The position numbers and the translations under genes are program-made. A stretch of DNA of 7,657 nucleotides. It comes from CAZWEZ01 sp964632795 (GTDB taxonomy: Bacteria; Pseudomonadota; Alphaproteobacteria; Rhodospirillales; 2-02-FULL-58-16). The stretch spans positions 1 through 7,657 of the forward strand of contig CAZWEZ010000135.1 of assembly GCA_964632795.1 (NCBI GenBank). Direction: 5' to 3'. Below, in pieces: positions 5,402 through 7,657 of the stretch. How positions within the stretch are numbered: position 1 is the stretch's first letter; each line of letters opens with the position of its first letter. The notes under the pieces are model-generated. The model was not told where the DNA came from. It did not search any database and saw only the letters and a list, made by a program, of their open reading frames with translations.

Positions 5402-5444
5402 CCCTCTGGTACACCGGACTGGTACACTGGCAGTTGCCAGAGGG
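5402..5444. repeat. Direct repeats and palindromes just inside attR (possible recombinase arm sites)
   Basis: CTGGTACAC occurs at 5406-5414 and 5419-5427 (13-base period). It is followed by the palindrome CTGGCA-GT-TGCCAG (5427-5440), and the whole is bracketed by CCCTCTGG (5402-5409) and CCAGAGGG (5437-5444). Such repeats 50-90 bases inside an att site resemble arm-type sites for a tyrosine recombinase or excisionase. A second hairpin, GGGG-CTAGAAA-CCCC, lies at 5443-5457. Confidence 0.5.
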
Positions 5445-5492
5445 GGCTAGAAACCCCGGAATTCAGCCACTTTGTTTGGGTGTGGCGCATTC

Positions 5493-5509
5493 TCCCACCC
5501 CATCCGCCA
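5493..5509 (+). other. Putative attR (displaced copy of tRNA-Ser 3' end)
   Basis: This is an exact 17-base copy of tRNA-Ser positions 3615-3631, including the CCA. Nothing before it resembles the rest of a tRNA, so it is not a second tRNA gene. It marks the right end of a 1,878-base interval (3632-5509). Confidence 0.75.
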
Positions 5510-5753
5510 ACTACCCTATTGTTATTACAGTGTTTTACTTACTTTCAGCGTATCTGCCGAATACCTCCGTGTTTTCGGGGCCTTAGCCCGGATCGGTATT
5601 CCCCAAGCGGTCCCGGGAGACCGTCCGGTCCCGGATTATCCGGTCCCAATGCGGCAATATCTCTGTCGGCCTGTTTTCTGGTACCACTTTTCCCGTCGAA
5701 TCGGGGCGAGCCTCTTACGAACTTCACGATTTCGGAACGGTCACCGGAACGAA
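5510..5753. other. No recognisable gene between attR and the truncated ybjN
   Basis: Together with 5358-5492, this makes about 400 bases without a supported gene. The heptamer CGGTCCC occurs three times (5608-5614, 5626-5632, 5641-5647). Open frames exist in several phases, but none reads like a protein family. It may be decayed former coding sequence between the island and the damaged ybjN gene. Confidence 0.5.
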
Positions 5754-5781
5754 TCAGCCCCTCGCCGAAGCAAGGGGCTGA
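5754..5781 (-). repeat. Hairpin at the stop codon of the truncated ybjN-like gene
   Basis: TCAGCCCCT (5754-5762) pairs perfectly with AGGGGCTGA (5773-5781) around a 10-base loop. On the minus strand it encloses the end of the ybjN-like frame including its TGA. No T run follows, so a terminator function is uncertain; it may mark the breakpoint of a rearrangement. Confidence 0.5.
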
Positions 5782-6020
5782 CTCGAGGACTGCCGGTCGG
5801 CCGGAGCCCGCATGTCGAAGGCGCAGGTGAAATGCATGGCGTTGACGTCCGCGGTCCAGGCGAAATAGAGGCTGTAATCGCACCACCGTCCCGGAACCTG
5901 GACCGCCATCTCCTGGTCGTTGCGACGGTCGAACGTCCATTCGTTGGCGTTTACGATGCGCTCGATGACGTCGAGGGGATTATGGGGCGCCGCCTCACGC
6001 GACGTGTCGCCGAATGCCAT
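5754..6020 (-). pseudogene. YbjN domain protein, C-terminally truncated
   Basis: The first 70 residues match the alphaproteobacterial YbjN-like family: NPLDVIERIVNANEWTFDR, then MAVQVPGRWCDYSLYFAW and MHFTCAFDMRAP. Family members continue for roughly another 90 residues after this point. Here the frame turns into unrelated residues (ADRQSSSQPLASARG) and stops at residue 88. YbjN proteins are small cytosolic proteins of uncertain function, often next to proC in alphaproteobacteria; no proC is present. The ATG at 6020 is well supported by AAGGAG 9 bases upstream. The missing half is not found in another frame nearby, which points to a deletion or rearrangement rather than a frameshift. A short product could still be made. 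Confidence 0.7.
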
Positions 6021-6158
6021 GTCCAAGTCTCCTTGAAGCAACCGTAGGGAAACCAGGATGTATCGGTTCAAAGCGAACCCGACGGAGTTCGTCTGGGAAG
6101 TCCAGCACAAGCGCTCATTGCCGCTGCTAGCCACGTTTCCGCGATTCAAGCCAGGATT

Positions 6159-6653
6159 TCAGACCTCATAGATCCGTTGATAATCCCGCAATATCCCCGT
6201 CGCTTCTTTGATAATGTCATACCATTTGGGACGCAAAGGCTTGCGCAGAAATTCCAACGTTCCCCAGGCCAAATAGATCAGGATTAGGGTCGTTTTTAGG
6301 TCGAGGTTACCCGAGGTTTGTCTGTGGATTTCCCGATCGAGCCGGTCCATGTAGTAAAAAAACCGGCCGAGAACCAGATCACGAGGATACTCCTTATCGA
6401 ATTCCCATTCGGACGGCGTCTCAATACTCCAATCTGGGAATTTATTCTCTATATTTTTGATTAGTTCCTTTAGATTAATCCGCCCAGCGTCGTAGAGGAT
6501 CAACAGCGACCCCGTGAACTTTTTGAAGGTAAGTTCGTGAATCGTGGGAATTTCAAGTAAGGGCTGTACACTTAGGTCTGCTTCGTGCCCCGGTTCAAAA
6601 CGAAGGCGGACACGACCGGGACTAAAGGACGACAGTCTGATTTTGATTTTCAT
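6159..6653 (-). CDS. HMA_2-like domain protein
   Basis: This 164-residue protein begins with a ferredoxin-like heavy-metal-associated type domain: SSFSPGRVRLRF (residues 8-19), a short loop, FTGSLLILYD (46-55) and a helix LKELIKNIENKF. This matches the HMA_2 group, which lacks the metal-binding CxxC of classic HMA domains; none is present here. The C-terminal part LDLKTTLILIYLAWGTLEFL (117-136) is a likely membrane-associated helix, followed by LRPKWYDIIKEATGIL. A role in metal homeostasis is suggested only by the domain name. The ATG at 6651-6653 overlaps the stop of the upstream phosphate-transporter remnant as ATGA, with AGGAAA about 8 bases before it. Translation was thus probably coupled to that gene, whose damage may affect expression. 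Confidence 0.7.
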   Translation of the reverse strand: MKIKIRLSSFSPGRVRLRFEPGHEADLSVQPLLEIPTIHELTFKKFTGSLLILYDAGRINLKELIKNIENKFPDWSIETPSEWEFDKEYPRDLVLGRFFYYMDRLDREIHRQTSGNLDLKTTLILIYLAWGTLEFLRKPLRPKWYDIIKEATGILRDYQRIYEV

Positions 6654-7408
6654 AGAGCGTTTCCTACAAAAGGGATCCCATTTATGGCGAGATAAAGCAG
6701 AGCCGAAATCGCTGCCGTTGCCGGCACCGTGACCAGCCAAGCCGCAACAATCGTGCACAAATAGGATCGCCTGACCAGTTTCTTGCGCTGCCAGGTTTTC
6801 AAGGCTGTTTCAGCTCTCTGCGTGAGCTCGAAGTAACGGCGATGCTCCTGTTCAGACAGCGGTTCTTTGAGCGCTCTTTCCATATTGGAGTATCGCTATG
6901 CCATCTCCGCCTTCGCGCTGTCGAACAATTTTGGCTTCGTTTTGTCGTTGAAGAATTCTCGGATGATCCTGACCCTCTCGGCCTCGTATAGCAAGTGTTC
7001 CCGCAGAAATCCAACGCCGATTATCGCCCCGAGCGCGATGTGCGTCGAGCTGACCGGTAGCGCCAATGTGGACGCAACTATGACCGTGATGGCCGAGGAC
7101 AGGACCACTGGGTACGCCCGCAGCCGGTCGATTTCGGTGATCTCGGTTCCGACGGTTTTGACCAGGTTTGCCACGTCATTAGCCCCAATATTCATGGCCA
7201 TGTACATGCCTCCAAGGCCGGCCACCATTATCATCACACCATTCTGAAGATCGGCCACCTGCGTCGCTGCGTAGGCCGTGGCCCCCACAAGCATTATCAG
7301 TCCGGCGGTCAGGCGGAGCGTGAACGCTTCGCCCTCAACATTTGTCGGGTTGATTTTTTCTGGCCTTTGAGCTGGGTTTCTATCATCTTGCGAGACTTCG
7401 CAATCCAC
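6650..7408 (-). pseudogene. PiT-family inorganic phosphate transporter, internally deleted and interrupted by an amber codon
   Basis: Intact PiT permeases are membrane proteins of roughly 400-550 residues with two homologous halves, each carrying a GANDVAN-type signature. Here the N-terminal part (LRLTAGLIMLVGATAYAAT, then MYMAMNIGANDVAN) is followed at about 7166 directly by LVKTVGTEITEIDR and LALPVSSTHIALGAIIGVGF. These last segments normally lie in the second half, so a large central part seems to be missing while the frame is kept. A TAG at 6896-6898 then interrupts the cytoplasmic loop. In the same frame, the codons after it continue as MERALKEPLSEQEHRRYFEL and the final membrane segment IVAAWLVTVPATAAISALLY, ending at 6650. 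The ATG at 6883 has no ribosome site. The true start is unclear; GTG at 7406-7408 is a placeholder. The last bases overlap the HMA_2-like gene. Confidence 0.75.
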
Positions 7409-7602
7409 TTGGTAGACGAAGGATGAACACCAACAATTGAATGCCACCGTCAGCGGCAAACCGGTCCGAGATCATGTGAGGACCCTCGGTAAGCTATCCT
7501 GCGGCCCGAGAGAACGTGCCTTTGGTGAGAAAATCATCATCAAGTCACGTCCTATTCACCCCCATTTCAGCTGCTTCCGGTTCTCGCGCCAGATATTCAT
7601 TT

Positions 7603-7657
7603 TGTCAATCGGCTTCGAACTTTGACCCCCTATCGGCGTCCAATATTGACCCCCCTT
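7603..7657. mobile_element. End of an IS21-family-like insertion sequence (rest outside window)
   Basis: From 7603 the sequence starts with TGTCAATC. It then runs through two 24-base-period repeats: TCGGCTTCGAACTTTGACCC at 7609-7628 and TCGGCGTCCAATATTGACCC at 7633-7652. Multiple TTGACCCCC/GGCGTCC repeats behind a TG tip are typical of IS21-family ends, where they are transposase-binding sites. The transposase genes and the other end are outside the window, so the family call is from end structure only. The end lies about 195 bases upstream of the damaged phosphate-transporter frame. Confidence 0.65.

Larger units (their letters stand above)
3632..5509. mobile_element. Mini genomic island integrated at tRNA-Ser(GCT), no integrase
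   Basis: The interval is bounded by the two 17-base att-like repeats. It contains palindromes, a GIY-YIG nuclease gene, a truncated phage-type gene and an A/T-rich zinc-finger/HNH-like gene. No integrase, transposase or replication gene is visible, so it is either a deleted prophage or island remnant, or a small element mobilised by a recombinase encoded elsewhere. The composition is mosaic: GC-rich up to about 4350, A/T-rich beyond. Confidence 0.65.

Noticed and set aside
5493..5509. A second tRNA-Ser gene
   Set aside because: Only the 17-base 3' end is present; the upstream bases cannot form the remaining arms.
5472..6047. Long plus-strand and minus-strand open frames across 5472-6047 and 5545-5940
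   Set aside because: They are shadows of the ybjN-like frame joined to low-information sequence, without recognisable domains or ribosome sites.
6896..6898. Pyrrolysine or programmed read-through at the TAG in the transporter
   Set aside because: There is no sign of a pyl system or read-through signal in the window, and the same gene already has a large deletion, so simple decay is more likely.
7383..7475. Minus-strand 30-codon frame from an ATG at 7475 with GAGGG seven bases upstream, overlapping the transporter remnant in another frame
   Set aside because: It could be the original transporter start followed by a frameshift, but the encoded residues match nothing I know, so it is not called.
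1..7657. CRISPR array, toxin-antitoxin pair or replication origin
   Set aside because: There are no regularly spaced repeats with unique spacers, no recognisable TA gene pair and no iteron/DnaA-box cluster on either strand.

Overview
The window looks like the chromosome of a GC-rich alphaproteobacterium, most likely a Rhodospirillales-type organism. The evidence is the very G/C-biased third positions in the left half, the dnaX-ybaB-recR order, and the protein character of DnaX, YbaB, RecR, MsrA and YbaK. This placement is inference from sequence character; no database was searched.

Left part (1-3631), core genome. The 3' end of dnaX overlaps ybaB (nucleoid-associated YbaB/EbfC) by ATGA, and recR follows 22 bases later, forming a replication/repair operon. 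recR converges on a thioredoxin-fold peroxiredoxin gene. The gap between them is filled almost exactly by a 263-bp MITE-like element with 33-bp terminal inverted repeats and two nested palindromic arms. The peroxiredoxin is divergent from msrA, making a small oxidative-damage pair. Next come a ybaK-type prolyl-tRNA editing gene and, behind a very good sigma-70 promoter, a tRNA-Ser(GCT) gene.

Middle (3632-5509), a mini-island. The last 17 bases of the tRNA-Ser gene are repeated exactly at 5493-5509, as expected for attL and attR of an element integrated at a tRNA 3' end. The 1.88-kb interval is mosaic and contains no integrase. It holds palindromes and a small GIY-YIG nuclease gene whose Shine-Dalgarno lies in a hairpin arm. 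After that come an N-terminally truncated phage tail-type protein and an AT-rich gene for an unrecognised zinc-finger/HNH-like protein of 310 aa. Direct repeats and a palindrome resembling recombinase arm sites lie just inside attR.

Right part (5510-7657), decaying sequence, with its gene remains read on the minus strand. A YbjN-like gene has lost its C-terminal half. A PiT-family phosphate transporter has lost about half its length by an in-frame internal deletion and also carries an in-frame amber codon. It overlaps by ATGA an apparently intact small gene with an HMA_2-like domain. The last 55 bases look like the end of an IS21-family insertion sequence, with tandem 24-bp terminal repeats. 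Together with the MITE and the tRNA island, this suggests a region of repeated insertion and deletion next to a stable housekeeping block.
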